Origin: SHLQ01 sp964441145
GTDB lineage: Bacteria > Actinomycetota > Acidimicrobiia > Acidimicrobiales > SHLQ01
Length of the DNA stretch: 12,529 nt
Direction: 5' to 3'
Assembly: GCA_964441145.1 (NCBI GenBank)
Contig: CAYTUB010000084.1
Location: forward strand, 1 to 12,529
Below, piece by piece: positions 1-6,554 of the stretch. The position numbers were made by a program, and so were the translations under genes. The notes beneath the pieces are model-generated. The model was not told where the DNA came from. It ran no database searches and worked only from the letters and a program-made list of their open reading frames with translations. The first letter of the stretch is position 1; each line of letters opens with the position of its first letter.

Positions 1-917
1 TTGGTGGCTCGGTCTACACCCAATGGCTCAACGACAAGGGCGGCATCGAAGCCGACCTCACCATCAGTCGCATCAGTGAACGCGAGTTCTGGGTCATCGG
101 CGGAGCAGGAACCCGGGCCCGCGATCTATTCGCGATCGAGCAAGCGATCCTGAATCACGGCGCTGTCTCAGGAAGTGGCAGCGAAGCTAATGCGACCGTC
201 ACCGATATCACCTCCGCCTTCGCTGTGCTCGCCGTCATGGGCCCAACATCACGAGACATCGTGCAGAGCCTCACCCAGGCCGACATGAGCGAAGAGGCGT
301 TCCCATTCGCTACCAACCAGCAGATCGACATCGGCAGCTGCCTCGTTCGCGCGAACCGGATGAGCTACGTCGGCGAGTTGGGCTGGGAACTCTACGTACC
401 CACCGAATTCGCCGTGCACGTGTTCGACCAACTCATGGAAGCGGGCGAGCCGCACGGCATGGAGCTCGCCGGCTACCACACGCTCAACTCGCTGCGCTTC
501 GAGAAGGGCTACCGCCACTGGGGTCACGAAGTCACCCCCGACGACACGCCCGTGCAGTCGGGTCTCAACTTCGCCGTCGACTGGGACAAGGACTTCCGCG
601 GCAAGGAAGCACTCGCGGTCCAGAAAGAAGCGGGCAACACCCGTCGCCTTGTCCAGGTGGCCGTCCACGACGAGTCCGTGCTGCTCCACCACAACGAGCC
701 GGTGTATCGCAACGGTGTTCGGGTCGGATACGTCACCGACGGTATGTGGGGTCACACGGTCGGCGCCGCAGTGGGCATGGCATGGGCCTACCGTCCCCAA
801 GACGAAGTCGAAGCCGGCGAACTGGCGACAGCCGCCTGGATAAACGACGGCGTATGGCAGATCGAACTTCCCGGTCGAATGGTCGACGCAAAGGTACAGC
901 TCCGGCCCTGGGCGTAG
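1..917 (+). CDS. FAD-dependent sarcosine/dimethylglycine dehydrogenase-type oxidoreductase, C-terminal GcvT-like part (5' truncated)
   Basis: The frame is open from position 3 to the TAG at 915-917 (304 residues). The gene therefore begins left of the window, and the GTG at 225 is internal. The visible part matches the aminomethyltransferase (GcvT-type, folate-binding) region that ends sarcosine and dimethylglycine dehydrogenases. It opens with a YTQWLNDKGGIEADLTISR stretch, continues with LAVMGPTSRDIV and YVGELGWELYVP, and then has KGYRHWGHEV and a DKDFRGKEAL segment leading into the C-terminal barrel. In this family an N-terminal flavin domain oxidises an N-methyl group of glycine derivatives, and this C-terminal region passes the one-carbon unit to tetrahydrofolate. 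The flavin domain is not visible here. The exact substrate (sarcosine, dimethylglycine or another methylamine) cannot be read from this fragment. The next gene follows after 38 bases on the same strand and could be co-transcribed. Confidence 0.9.
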   Translation, partial: GGSVYTQWLNDKGGIEADLTISRISEREFWVIGGAGTRARDLFAIEQAILNHGAVSGSGSEANATVTDITSAFAVLAVMGPTSRDIVQSLTQADMSEEAFPFATNQQIDIGSCLVRANRMSYVGELGWELYVPTEFAVHVFDQLMEAGEPHGMELAGYHTLNSLRFEKGYRHWGHEVTPDDTPVQSGLNFAVDWDKDFRGKEALAVQKEAGNTRRLVQVAVHDESVLLHHNEPVYRNGVRVGYVTDGMWGHTVGAAVGMAWAYRPQDEVEAGELATAAWINDGVWQIELPGRMVDAKVQLRPWA

Positions 918-955
918 GCGTAAGCGGAGAGAACGGCGGTCGCTAAGCTGCACCG

Positions 956-1708
956 ATGTCGTGGAACAAGGCGCTGGTAACCGGAGCAACGAGTGGGATT
1001 GGTCTGTCGATCGTTGAGGAGCTGGGCCGCCGACGCGTGCCTGTGGTGCTTGTTGCGCGCGACCAGGAGCGGCTCCACAACATTGCCGAGGCACATCCCG
1101 TCGAGGCCGAGGTACTTCCCGCCGACCTCACCAACATCGACCAACTGCGAACAGTGGAAGAGCGCATCGAAGCAGGTGATATCGACCTCGTGGTGAACAA
1201 CGCCGGGTTCGGGCTCAACGGCATGTTTTGCGACCATGAGCGAGACGCCGAGACCGACATGGTCTTGGTGAACGTCCTGGCGCTGCATCGGTTGAGTCAT
1301 GCTGCTGCGGTCACCATGCGGGCCAACGGCACCGGCGCGATCCTCAATGTCGCCTCGGTCGCCGCGTACACCGCCATGGCTCGGTCGAGCACGTACTCAG
1401 CCACCAAGGCCTTCGTCGTCACGTTCACGAACGCGTTGGCCTCCGAACTCAAGGGCACGGGGGTCACCGCGACCTCTCTCTGCCCCGGCCTCACCCGTAC
1501 CGAGTTCCACGAGCGAGGTAACTACAGCATCGACGAGTTCCCCGATTTCGTTTGGCAGACCGCCGACGAGGTGGCGGTTGCCGGACTCGATGCCGCCGCG
1601 AACGGTGATCGTCGACACATCCCTGGGGCTATCAACAAAGCAATGGTGGGCGCGGTCAAAGTCCTTCCTGAACCGCTGGTCCGTATCGTCGGAGACCGCT
1701 TCTTCTAG
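956..1708 (+). CDS. SDR family NAD(P)-dependent oxidoreductase (classical short-chain dehydrogenase)
   Basis: This 250-residue protein has the usual length and full motif set of a classical short-chain dehydrogenase/reductase. The nucleotide-binding TGATSGIG is at residues 9-16 and NNAG at 81-84. The catalytic tetrad is Asn106, Ser134, Tyr147 and Lys151, with Tyr and Lys in YSATK and Ser 13 residues before Tyr, which is the canonical spacing. A PG motif lies at about 177-178. An arginine after beta-2 (VARDQERL) is consistent with NADP(H) preference, but this is only suggestive. The ATG at 956 gives the Rossmann motif its usual distance from the N-terminus. There is no strong Shine-Dalgarno close to it; the nearest purine-rich GGAGAG is about 25 bases upstream. 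The protein should be cytosolic. Its substrate is unknown. The gene ends 24 bases before the end of the convergent RTX/DUF1996 gene. Confidence 0.93.
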   Translation: MSWNKALVTGATSGIGLSIVEELGRRRVPVVLVARDQERLHNIAEAHPVEAEVLPADLTNIDQLRTVEERIEAGDIDLVVNNAGFGLNGMFCDHERDAETDMVLVNVLALHRLSHAAAVTMRANGTGAILNVASVAAYTAMARSSTYSATKAFVVTFTNALASELKGTGVTATSLCPGLTRTEFHERGNYSIDEFPDFVWQTADEVAVAGLDAAANGDRRHIPGAINKAMVGAVKVLPEPLVRIVGDRFF

Positions 1709-1732
1709 GCCGACGGTCGAAGTTGCTCGGAT

Positions 1733-3496
1733 CTAGTGGTGTCTGCACCCCGAAACCGAGCGAACGGGGTCGCTTGAGTCGAACACCTTGCCCGGGCACA
1801 AGGCAACGAGTTGCTCGGCGGGTGCCCGGTACCCGCTGGGATAGAAGTTCTGCTGGCGCTCGACGAGCGAAACGGCAGGTGACCGGCCGAGCAAGCCAAC
1901 CTCACAATCGGCTTGGGTGTTGTTGCAGTTCTCGACCCACAAGTCCATCGTCTCGGGGTGCCACGCCCCGAACCAGTCGGCGTGAAGCGTGGTGCCGCCC
2001 GGCAAGATCTCATCAGGTTTCACATCTGAACTGAGATGTAAGTTGCTGAGCGAACCGCCGTAGTCGTCGGGGTTGAAGAAGATTCGGTACATGACCGAAG
2101 ACAGGTCTTCTGGATGTGAATCAGGGCAGCGAACTCCGAAGTATCCGCCCTCGGAGTAGTTCACATGGCTCTGGTCGGCGAGATACGTCCCGCTGCTCGG
2201 GTCGAAGCACTGTGGGAACGCGATCTGCATTTCGAGGGCGTTGCCCAGGTATGGGCCCTGGCCAGTTCCATTGCACTCAGGAATCAGGGCGCTCCGCTGG
2301 GCATTTCCGTACGCCGGTCCGCACAAAAAGCTGACCGAGGGAATGATCTCGTAGTCACCGGTGAAATCCGTCTGCGGCTCTGTGGCGCCACTGTTGCCAG
2401 CGATCATCTGAAGGTTGTCGGGGAACGGCGACACCAGCTCGTTCGCACCATTGAGGCGGAAGTTGTCGTTCTTGTAGTACACCATGATCTCGAACGGCAC
2501 GAGAGCGTTGCCGCCGCTGTCGAGCAGCGCAGGAACCCAATACGCAGTGCGATTGAGGTCCTCGCCGTTGCACGTGCCGGTTCCGGTATTCAACAGTGAG
2601 TCGAAGGTGCTGTAGGCATTCGCCTCTGTGTTGCCGAAGAACATGTGCAAGTGCGCTCGGCCCGGTTGGCCGGGGAAGACAATCGGATCGTCGTACGCGA
2701 AGTGGCTGAGCTCGCACTTGACCCGGAAGAACCCGCTCGTGTCGGTGTTGAGAAGCGCTTCGGAATAGATGTCGCGGTTCACCGTGAGATCGCTCGTCTC
2801 GATGTCTCTCATCGGGACGTCTCTAAAGGGGTTGTTGTCGAACTGGGTATTGCGAGTCGGGTTGCTGTGGAGAAGCGCGATGTTGCTTTCAGCATCGGCG
2901 GGTGCGGCCGCGTCGTGCGAGATGTCGTCTTGGTCAGAGTGGACCGTGTTGTTGCCCTCCCCACCGTCGAATGAGTCGCTACCGCCGCCACCGCGCAATA
3001 TGTCGTCGCCCGCGGCACCAACGAGATGATCGCTACCTTTGCCGCCGCGGAGCTGATCATCGCCTGGCCCGCCCGTGAGGTCATCGTTGCCTCGTCCACC
3101 CAAAATCGTGTCGCTTCCGGCGCCACCTCGAAGGTCGTCGGCACCTCGTTGACCCAGAATTTCGTCGTCACCGCGACCGCCATACAGCTCGTCGCGGCCG
3201 CCGCCGCCGATCAACTGATCATCTCCACCGCCGCCGTACACGATGTCATTCCCGGCCAGGCCTCGAATGACGTTCTGCGACGGTCCGCCGCAGATGAAGT
3301 CGTCGCCGTCGGTGCCGCGGATCTGGCCGGCATCGGACTCGATGACGTTCATTCCGGCGGGCGGCGATCCACATGAGGTGGAGGCCTGTGCAGCAGCAGA
3401 ACCGGGGGTCACCGCAACGGTCGTCGTGACCAGTGCAAGGACGGTCAGCAGGGCGTACAGATTGGTGCGAACAGATCGACGTCGAAGCGTGATCAT
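1733..3496 (-). CDS. Secreted RTX-repeat protein with DUF1996 domain
   Basis: The protein is 587 residues from the ATG at 3496. This start is chosen because AAGGAG lies 9 bases upstream and it opens directly into a Sec signal peptide: MITLRRR, then a hydrophobic LYALLTVLALVTTTVAV stretch and an AQA cleavage-like site near residue 38. A longer frame to a GTG at 3580 would bury the signal behind 28 residues. Residues ~61-183 are tandem RTX-type nonapeptides (GGxGxDxLx variants such as GGRGDDEIL and GGRGNDDLT), which in known proteins wind into a calcium-binding beta roll. Residues ~243-525 match DUF1996: CELSHFAYDDPIVFPGQPG, then RAHLHMFFGN, and near the end HADWFGAWHPETMDLWVENC. DUF1996 occurs in secreted actinobacterial and fungal proteins and its biochemical role is not settled. 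The protein is probably released or wall-associated and calcium-stabilised. It runs in the same direction as the hydrolase gene upstream, 124 bases away. Confidence 0.9.
   Translation of the reverse strand: MITLRRRSVRTNLYALLTVLALVTTTVAVTPGSAAAQASTSCGSPPAGMNVIESDAGQIRGTDGDDFICGGPSQNVIRGLAGNDIVYGGGGDDQLIGGGGRDELYGGRGDDEILGQRGADDLRGGAGSDTILGGRGNDDLTGGPGDDQLRGGKGSDHLVGAAGDDILRGGGGSDSFDGGEGNNTVHSDQDDISHDAAAPADAESNIALLHSNPTRNTQFDNNPFRDVPMRDIETSDLTVNRDIYSEALLNTDTSGFFRVKCELSHFAYDDPIVFPGQPGRAHLHMFFGNTEANAYSTFDSLLNTGTGTCNGEDLNRTAYWVPALLDSGGNALVPFEIMVYYKNDNFRLNGANELVSPFPDNLQMIAGNSGATEPQTDFTGDYEIIPSVSFLCGPAYGNAQRSALIPECNGTGQGPYLGNALEMQIAFPQCFDPSSGTYLADQSHVNYSEGGYFGVRCPDSHPEDLSSVMYRIFFNPDDYGGSLSNLHLSSDVKPDEILPGGTTLHADWFGAWHPETMDLWVENCNNTQADCEVGLLGRSPAVSLVERQQNFYPSGYRAPAEQLVALCPGKVFDSSDPVRSVSGCRHH
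2948..3316 (-). repeat. RTX nonapeptide repeat block inside the DUF1996 protein
   Basis: About a dozen degenerate 27-base units encode glycine/aspartate-rich nonapeptides of the GGxGxDxUx type, for example GGGGDDQLI, GGRGDDEIL, GGAGSDTIL and GGKGSDHLV. The block spans residues ~61-183 of the protein. Periodicity is clear at protein level but variable at DNA level. Known repeats of this type bind Ca2+ in the turns and fold on export into calcium-rich medium. Confidence 0.88.
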
Positions 3497-3505
3497 CGTT
3501 TTGGT

Positions 3506-3530
3506 CTCCTTCAAGACCACCCGTCTTGAA
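3506..3530 (-). promoter_or_regulatory. Shine-Dalgarno of the RTX/DUF1996 gene overlapped by an 8-bp hairpin
   Basis: AAGGAG (3506-3511, minus strand) sits 9 bases before the ATG at 3496 and fixes that start. It is overlapped by a perfect inverted repeat, TTCAAGAC-N5-GTCTTGAA (arms 3510-3517 and 3523-3530). In the mRNA the first two bases of the Shine-Dalgarno would be in the stem. This could tune translation or be a protein-binding dyad. The structure is visible; its role is inferred. Confidence 0.6.
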
Positions 3531-3543
3531 CTTCGACTACTGA

Positions 3544-3581
3544 ACACGAACAGTGATTCGTGTGGTCGATGTGTTGACACA
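3544..3581. promoter_or_regulatory. Two dyads upstream of the RTX/DUF1996 gene
   Basis: The 124 bases between the hydrolase stop and the RTX gene start contain ACACGAA-N6-TTCGTGT (3544-3563, perfect 7-base arms) and TGTGT-N2-ACACA (3570-3581). Short perfect dyads just upstream of a start are typical of repressor or activator sites. I see no convincing -35/-10 pair here. Confidence 0.35.
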
Positions 3582-3620
3582 ATGTAGCAGTTCGTTCAGC
3601 TATCGAAACAGCCGAAGAGC

Positions 3621-4277
3621 TCAGTCGTCGTGCATTACTTTGGAAAACGCCTCGACAAGATCGACAAAGCCCTCGACGAAATCGGCGAACGCATCGTCGA
3701 AGGGCTCGGGGCTGCCACCAACCAACATGACACCGGGAATCGTGCTCAGAAGTTCGCTCACTGTGGATCGCTGGTGCGCTTGGCTCTCGGGCATCGACGG
3801 GTAGACGACGACTTCGCCGGAGACTGAAGCGAGCTCATCGGCCGAGACCCCACGCAGTGGGCTTCCGGCAAGCAACTCTTCGGCGCTCGCCTCATCGTGA
3901 ACATCGGAGATGATCGTGTGGGCCAAACCGTCGATTACCGGATTCCCAGCCGTCGCCGGCCAGCACAGCAAGGTCCGAGCCACCAGCTCAGGGCGGTCGA
4001 GCATAAGACGCATCGCCGCGCTGCAACCCTGCGATCCGGCCACCAGGGCTACCCGTTCGTGGCCCGACTCCTCAATCGTGGCAGCCAACGCGTCGGCCTC
4101 TTCGACCCACGAGCGTGGTTCGCTCGGGCGTTCGTGCACCACGACCTCGACCTTGCGGCGCGAGAGCATCGGCGCGACCCCGGTCTCGACCCAGAACCAC
4201 TGGGCAGTGACCGGCGGGTCGTCATACAAACCGCCCGCTACGAGTACGACGGGCAACGATTCGGGAAGATGAACCAT
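3621..4277 (-). CDS. Alpha/beta-hydrolase-like protein
   Basis: The 218-residue protein has an alpha/beta-hydrolase layout. A first strand and oxyanion-type loop (PVVLVAGGLYDDPP, ~9-22) is followed by an RPSEPRSW segment at ~50-57. The nucleophile elbow is VALVAGSQGC, with Ser82 in an A-x-S-x-G context (A80, G84) rather than the usual G-x-S-x-G. Strand-like segments follow (RTLLCWPAT at ~101-109, GEVVVYPSMPES at ~154-165). Where the catalytic histidine normally follows the last strand, the sequence reads VGGSPEPFDD, with Ser179 in the expected place. The catalytic triad therefore may not be standard. No signal peptide is seen, so the protein is probably cytosolic. The ATG at 4277 lacks a good Shine-Dalgarno, but no better start keeps the first strand. 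The gene is divergent from the exported protein at 4368. Substrate unknown. Confidence 0.75.
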   Translation of the reverse strand: MVHLPESLPVVLVAGGLYDDPPVTAQWFWVETGVAPMLSRRKVEVVVHERPSEPRSWVEEADALAATIEESGHERVALVAGSQGCSAAMRLMLDRPELVARTLLCWPATAGNPVIDGLAHTIISDVHDEASAEELLAGSPLRGVSADELASVSGEVVVYPSMPESQAHQRSTVSELLSTIPGVMLVGGSPEPFDDAFADFVEGFVDLVEAFSKVMHDD

Positions 4278-4334
4278 CGACGGATCATTGCAGCCGCAGC
4301 GCCACGTTCCAACCTCTCAACAAATCCGGCTCAA

Positions 4335-4346
4335 TGCCGATCGGCA
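4335..4346. promoter_or_regulatory. Perfect 12-bp palindrome in a divergent intergenic region
   Basis: TGCCGATCGGCA is fully self-complementary. It lies 21 bases before the ATG at 4368, within the 90-base gap between the divergent hydrolase (ends at 4277) and Tat-protein genes. This is a typical place for an operator controlling one or both genes. No regulator gene is adjacent, so the role is inferred from position and symmetry only. Confidence 0.35.
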
Positions 4347-4367
4347 CAGTGAGCAGGGCGAGGTGAC

Positions 4368-4970
4368 ATGACACAGAGTCCAAATCAGTCACGTAGGCGC
4401 GTGGTTACCGCGTTTGGTGCCACAACGGCAATGGTCTGGGTCGCGCCCTCGGTCGTGGGACTCGATCGTGTCGCTGCTGCTTCGGGGTCGGCGGGCGTCC
4501 CAGTAGTCACTGGAGCCGTAACACCCGCGACCCTGAGTGCCGGAGAATCCCTACGCCCCGAGTCGGCCCAATACTCGTCGAACACCGAGATCTTCCTATT
4601 CGAGGAGCAGTGCGTCACGCTCGGAGCGGGCCAAATGACGGACTCCGGCGACGTCTTGCCGACGGGTCAGCTCATTACCTCTCATCTCATCCACTTTTCG
4701 CCTGCGAGCGGTACGACGACCCTCGTTGGGGGCGTCACCTTTGACGGGACAATCGTCGGTTACGACTGGACGGATGCCACGCTCGCAGCCACTGATGCAC
4801 AGTGGGGAGCTCCCGGGGTCAACTATGGCGTCGGCGGGCGTCGCCTGGAGTTGCCCGGCCAAAACGCTGTCAACGACGTGCTCAACGTCACCATGCCGGG
4901 CACCGTCGATTTCTCATTGCGCGCTTCGGCGGCTTTCGCCGATCAGTTGCGGGTCTACGTCATCCACTAG
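4368..4970 (+). CDS. Tat-type exported protein of unknown function
   Basis: The protein is 200 residues. The ATG at 4368 is preceded by AGGG (4355-4358) and GAGGTG (4360-4365). The N-terminus has a twin-arginine export signal: SRRRVV at residues 8-13, a moderately hydrophobic AFGATTAMVWVAPSVVGL stretch, and an AAA-type end near residue 38. The mature part is rich in Thr, Gly and beta-branched residues. It contains LITSHLIHFSP (102-112), LVGGVTFDGTIVGYDW (119-134) and a terminal DQLRVYVIH. This resembles the beta-sandwich domains of some bacterial surface proteins, though I cannot name the family with certainty. There is one cysteine (Cys82), no C-terminal anchor and no catalytic motif I recognise. 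The protein probably folds in the cytoplasm and is exported as a soluble or wall-associated protein. Its end is 9 bases from the end of convergent lipoprotein A. Confidence 0.8.
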   Translation: MTQSPNQSRRRVVTAFGATTAMVWVAPSVVGLDRVAAASGSAGVPVVTGAVTPATLSAGESLRPESAQYSSNTEIFLFEEQCVTLGAGQMTDSGDVLPTGQLITSHLIHFSPASGTTTLVGGVTFDGTIVGYDWTDATLAATDAQWGAPGVNYGVGGRRLELPGQNAVNDVLNVTMPGTVDFSLRASAAFADQLRVYVIH

Positions 4971-4985
4971 CTGATTAGCTCAGCT
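4969..4985. terminator. Small hairpin across two convergent stop codons
   Basis: AGCTGA-N5-TCAGCT (arms 4969-4974 and 4980-4985) overlaps the TAG of the + strand gene (4968-4970) and the stop of lipoprotein A (4980-4982). It could act as a weak bidirectional terminator. There is no T-tract and the stem is only 6 bp, so confidence is low. Confidence 0.25.
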
Positions 4986-6374
4986 CCCACCTTGGTCTTC
5001 GGAGCCCCCGACCGAGTTCGCCGGTGGCAGCGGTTCGATCGTCGGGAGTATTGCGTCGAAGAGATCTCGCGCGACGAGTTGTTCTTCTTCGGTGAATGCA
5101 TGCGCTATCGCTACGAGCAATCCATCGTCGGTGGCAGCGGTGAAGACGTCGGCATAGGGAGCGGTGAAGAGCTGCAAGTCCGAAAGCGTTTCGCTATCGG
5201 TTGCACAGCTGAGGGTGGCGAGATCGGTGATGTCCACATCAGCAAACGCCCCATCGATGCGAAATCCGTCGAACTCTTCTCCGAGGAGAGAGATCGTCTC
5301 GTTGGTAGGGGTGGGTACAGGTTCGCCCGCGTTCTCGTAGGCAGCGAACCACTCCTCTGGGGTGGAGAACGCGGTTAAGACGTTCCTTCCGAGAAATCCG
5401 GAGACCCCGAAAGCAAGGGTTGGGGGGAACGGACTCCTGCCGGTGTATGTGGCATCGAAGAGGACGAGACAATTCTGACTCTCGAGCGTTTGAAAGCCCT
5501 GAGGAAGTTCAACAGTAAAGCCCCCGGCCGCAGTGAAGGTCGCCGCTCCAGGATCGAGCTCCCTTGCTTGGGTTGCCTCGGTCTCGGTGGTGATATCGCC
5601 GGACCCTTCATCGGGGGTGCCCTCTAAGGATCGTTCAAGAGTGGGGAGGACGTTATCCAGTAGCTCGCGGGCAGTGTCTAATTGCTCCCGAGTAAATCCG
5701 GTGGCGTTTGCGAACAGGATGCCGTTACTGGTCTCTGCGACGAAAACGTCGCTGAAGCCGGCTATTGGAATTGGGAGCTCCGCCACGGTGTCTTCATCGA
5801 CCGCGCAATTAAGCAGTGCCTCGTCTGGGATCGGTTCGCCCAAGAGGAAGGCCCCGTCGATCCGGTAGCCGTCGAGTTCTTCACCCAGCACGACGATCGT
5901 CTCACCGGTCGGTTCGGGTGCAATCGCACCGGCTGACTCAAAGCCCGCGAACCATTCGTCAGCTGTGGAGATGGCGGTCAACTCTGTGTTGCCGACAAAC
6001 CCCGAAGTTCCGATTGCGACGACCGGTGGAAATTTGGGATCGTTCGAGGATCCACCCATGAGGAGTAGTACGCAATTCTGGGTGTGCCACACCCCAAAGT
6101 CGTTGGGTATGTCGGGCGGCAATTCGAGGCTGATTCCGCCAGCGGCGGTGAGGTTCAGTGGCCCCGGCACCACGCCGTCGATCGACGTCACGATCTCACG
6201 ACTGTTGATGGTGGGTTCGGGTGCAGTGGTCGATGTGCTGGAAGTGGAGCTCGTGCTCGATTCGGCGACGACCGCTGGTTCTTCGCCCGTAGCAGAGGGC
6301 TCTGGTGAGCTCGTTCCACATGCCGAAGCGGTGAGGGCCAGCGTGGTAAGCAGCGCGCATATGTGTTTCTTCAC
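4980..6374 (-). CDS. Lipoprotein A: secreted lipoprotein with two copies of an unassigned ~170-residue domain
   Basis: The protein is 464 residues from the GTG at 6374, chosen because GAGGAG precedes it by 6 bases and it opens with a short lipoprotein signal (VKKHICALLTTLALTASAC). The lipidated cysteine would be Cys19. The lipobox is slightly atypical, with Ala rather than Leu at -3. A Ser/Thr-rich linker (~20-70, including STSSTSSTSTT) follows. Two tandem homologous domains occupy ~75-247 and ~278-447. Each begins AAGG-hydrophobic-x-hydrophobic-ELP, has a cysteine in a QNC-hydrophobic strand (Cys101, Cys302), an FxG..LT...ST..EWFA segment, a GEE(L/F)DG(Y/F)RIDGAF segment and a second cysteine (Cys190, Cys390), and ends in LPT(L/I)E. 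Order and length recall Mog1/PsbP-like folds such as LpqN-type lipoproteins, but this is a guess. It is the last gene of the minus-strand run behind the sigma/anti-sigma pair and a paralogue of lipoprotein B. It should be anchored outside the membrane. Function unknown. Confidence 0.85.
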   Translation of the reverse strand: MKKHICALLTTLALTASACGTSSPEPSATGEEPAVVAESSTSSTSSTSTTAPEPTINSREIVTSIDGVVPGPLNLTAAGGISLELPPDIPNDFGVWHTQNCVLLLMGGSSNDPKFPPVVAIGTSGFVGNTELTAISTADEWFAGFESAGAIAPEPTGETIVVLGEELDGYRIDGAFLLGEPIPDEALLNCAVDEDTVAELPIPIAGFSDVFVAETSNGILFANATGFTREQLDTARELLDNVLPTLERSLEGTPDEGSGDITTETEATQARELDPGAATFTAAGGFTVELPQGFQTLESQNCLVLFDATYTGRSPFPPTLAFGVSGFLGRNVLTAFSTPEEWFAAYENAGEPVPTPTNETISLLGEEFDGFRIDGAFADVDITDLATLSCATDSETLSDLQLFTAPYADVFTAATDDGLLVAIAHAFTEEEQLVARDLFDAILPTIEPLPPANSVGGSEDQGGS

Positions 6375-6380
6375 GGCCCA

Positions 6381-6386
6381 CTCCTC
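6381..6386 (-). promoter_or_regulatory. Shine-Dalgarno that fixes the GTG start of lipoprotein A
   Basis: GAGGAG on the minus strand lies 6 bases before the GTG at 6374. It supports this start over an in-frame ATG at 6407, which would put 11 extra residues (MGCRADHEEWA) before the signal peptide. Confidence 0.75.
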
Positions 6387-6422
6387 GTGATCTGCACGGC
6401 AACCCACCTGTGCCTCGGTTCC

Positions 6423-6452
6423 ATTATGTCCTGCTGATTCTCTCGCGGTCTA
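6423..6452 (-). promoter_or_regulatory. Possible housekeeping promoter of lipoprotein A
   Basis: On the minus strand TAGACC (6447-6452) and CATAAT (6423-6428) are separated by 18 bases. They match the -35 and -10 consensus at 4/6 and 5/6 positions. The site lies about 50 bases before the GTG at 6374 and downstream of the hairpin at 6474-6507, so lipoprotein A may have its own promoter. The match was found by eye and is moderate. Confidence 0.35.
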
Positions 6453-6473
6453 GGGCCCACCGTTGATGTAGCG

Positions 6474-6507
6474 GCGGCTGTGGCGAGGGTGTCCTCGCCA
6501 CGGCCGC
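6474..6507 (-). terminator. Strong hairpin after lipoprotein B, probable terminator
   Basis: A 15-base-pair stem (6474-6488 with 6493-6507, one G-T wobble) closes a four-base GTGT loop. The inner nine pairs, GTGGCGAGG with CCTCGCCAC, are perfect. It begins 48 bases past the stop of lipoprotein B and precedes lipoprotein A in the same direction. No T-tract follows on either strand. Terminators without a U-tract are common in high-GC actinobacteria. Alternatives are a processing or attenuation hairpin between two related genes. Confidence 0.55.
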
Positions 6508-6554
6508 ACCCACAGGTGAAGGGGTATTGGCTTGATCGCCGCTTTACAGAGCGA

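Noticed and set aside
249..1094. A 281-codon open frame on the minus strand across the dehydrogenase fragment and the start of the SDR gene
   Set aside because: It runs antisense to two well-recognised genes, has no family resemblance and is a typical high-GC shadow frame.
1709..1732. Terminator between the SDR gene and the convergent RTX/DUF1996 gene
   Set aside because: Only 4-bp complementary arms can be found in the 24-base gap, which is too weak to call.
2948..3316. Possible CRISPR-like or satellite repeat array
   Set aside because: The periodicity is 27 bases, matches RTX nonapeptides in frame, and has no constant repeat/spacer pattern.
3026..3376. A 116-codon + strand frame opposite the RTX repeats, rich in alanine and valine
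   Set aside because: It is the reverse reading of glycine/aspartate codons in the RTX block and has no independent signals.
3494..3580. Longer N-terminus of the RTX/DUF1996 protein from a GTG at 3580
   Set aside because: The ATG at 3496 has a strong Shine-Dalgarno and begins directly with a signal peptide. The longer form would bury the signal sequence.
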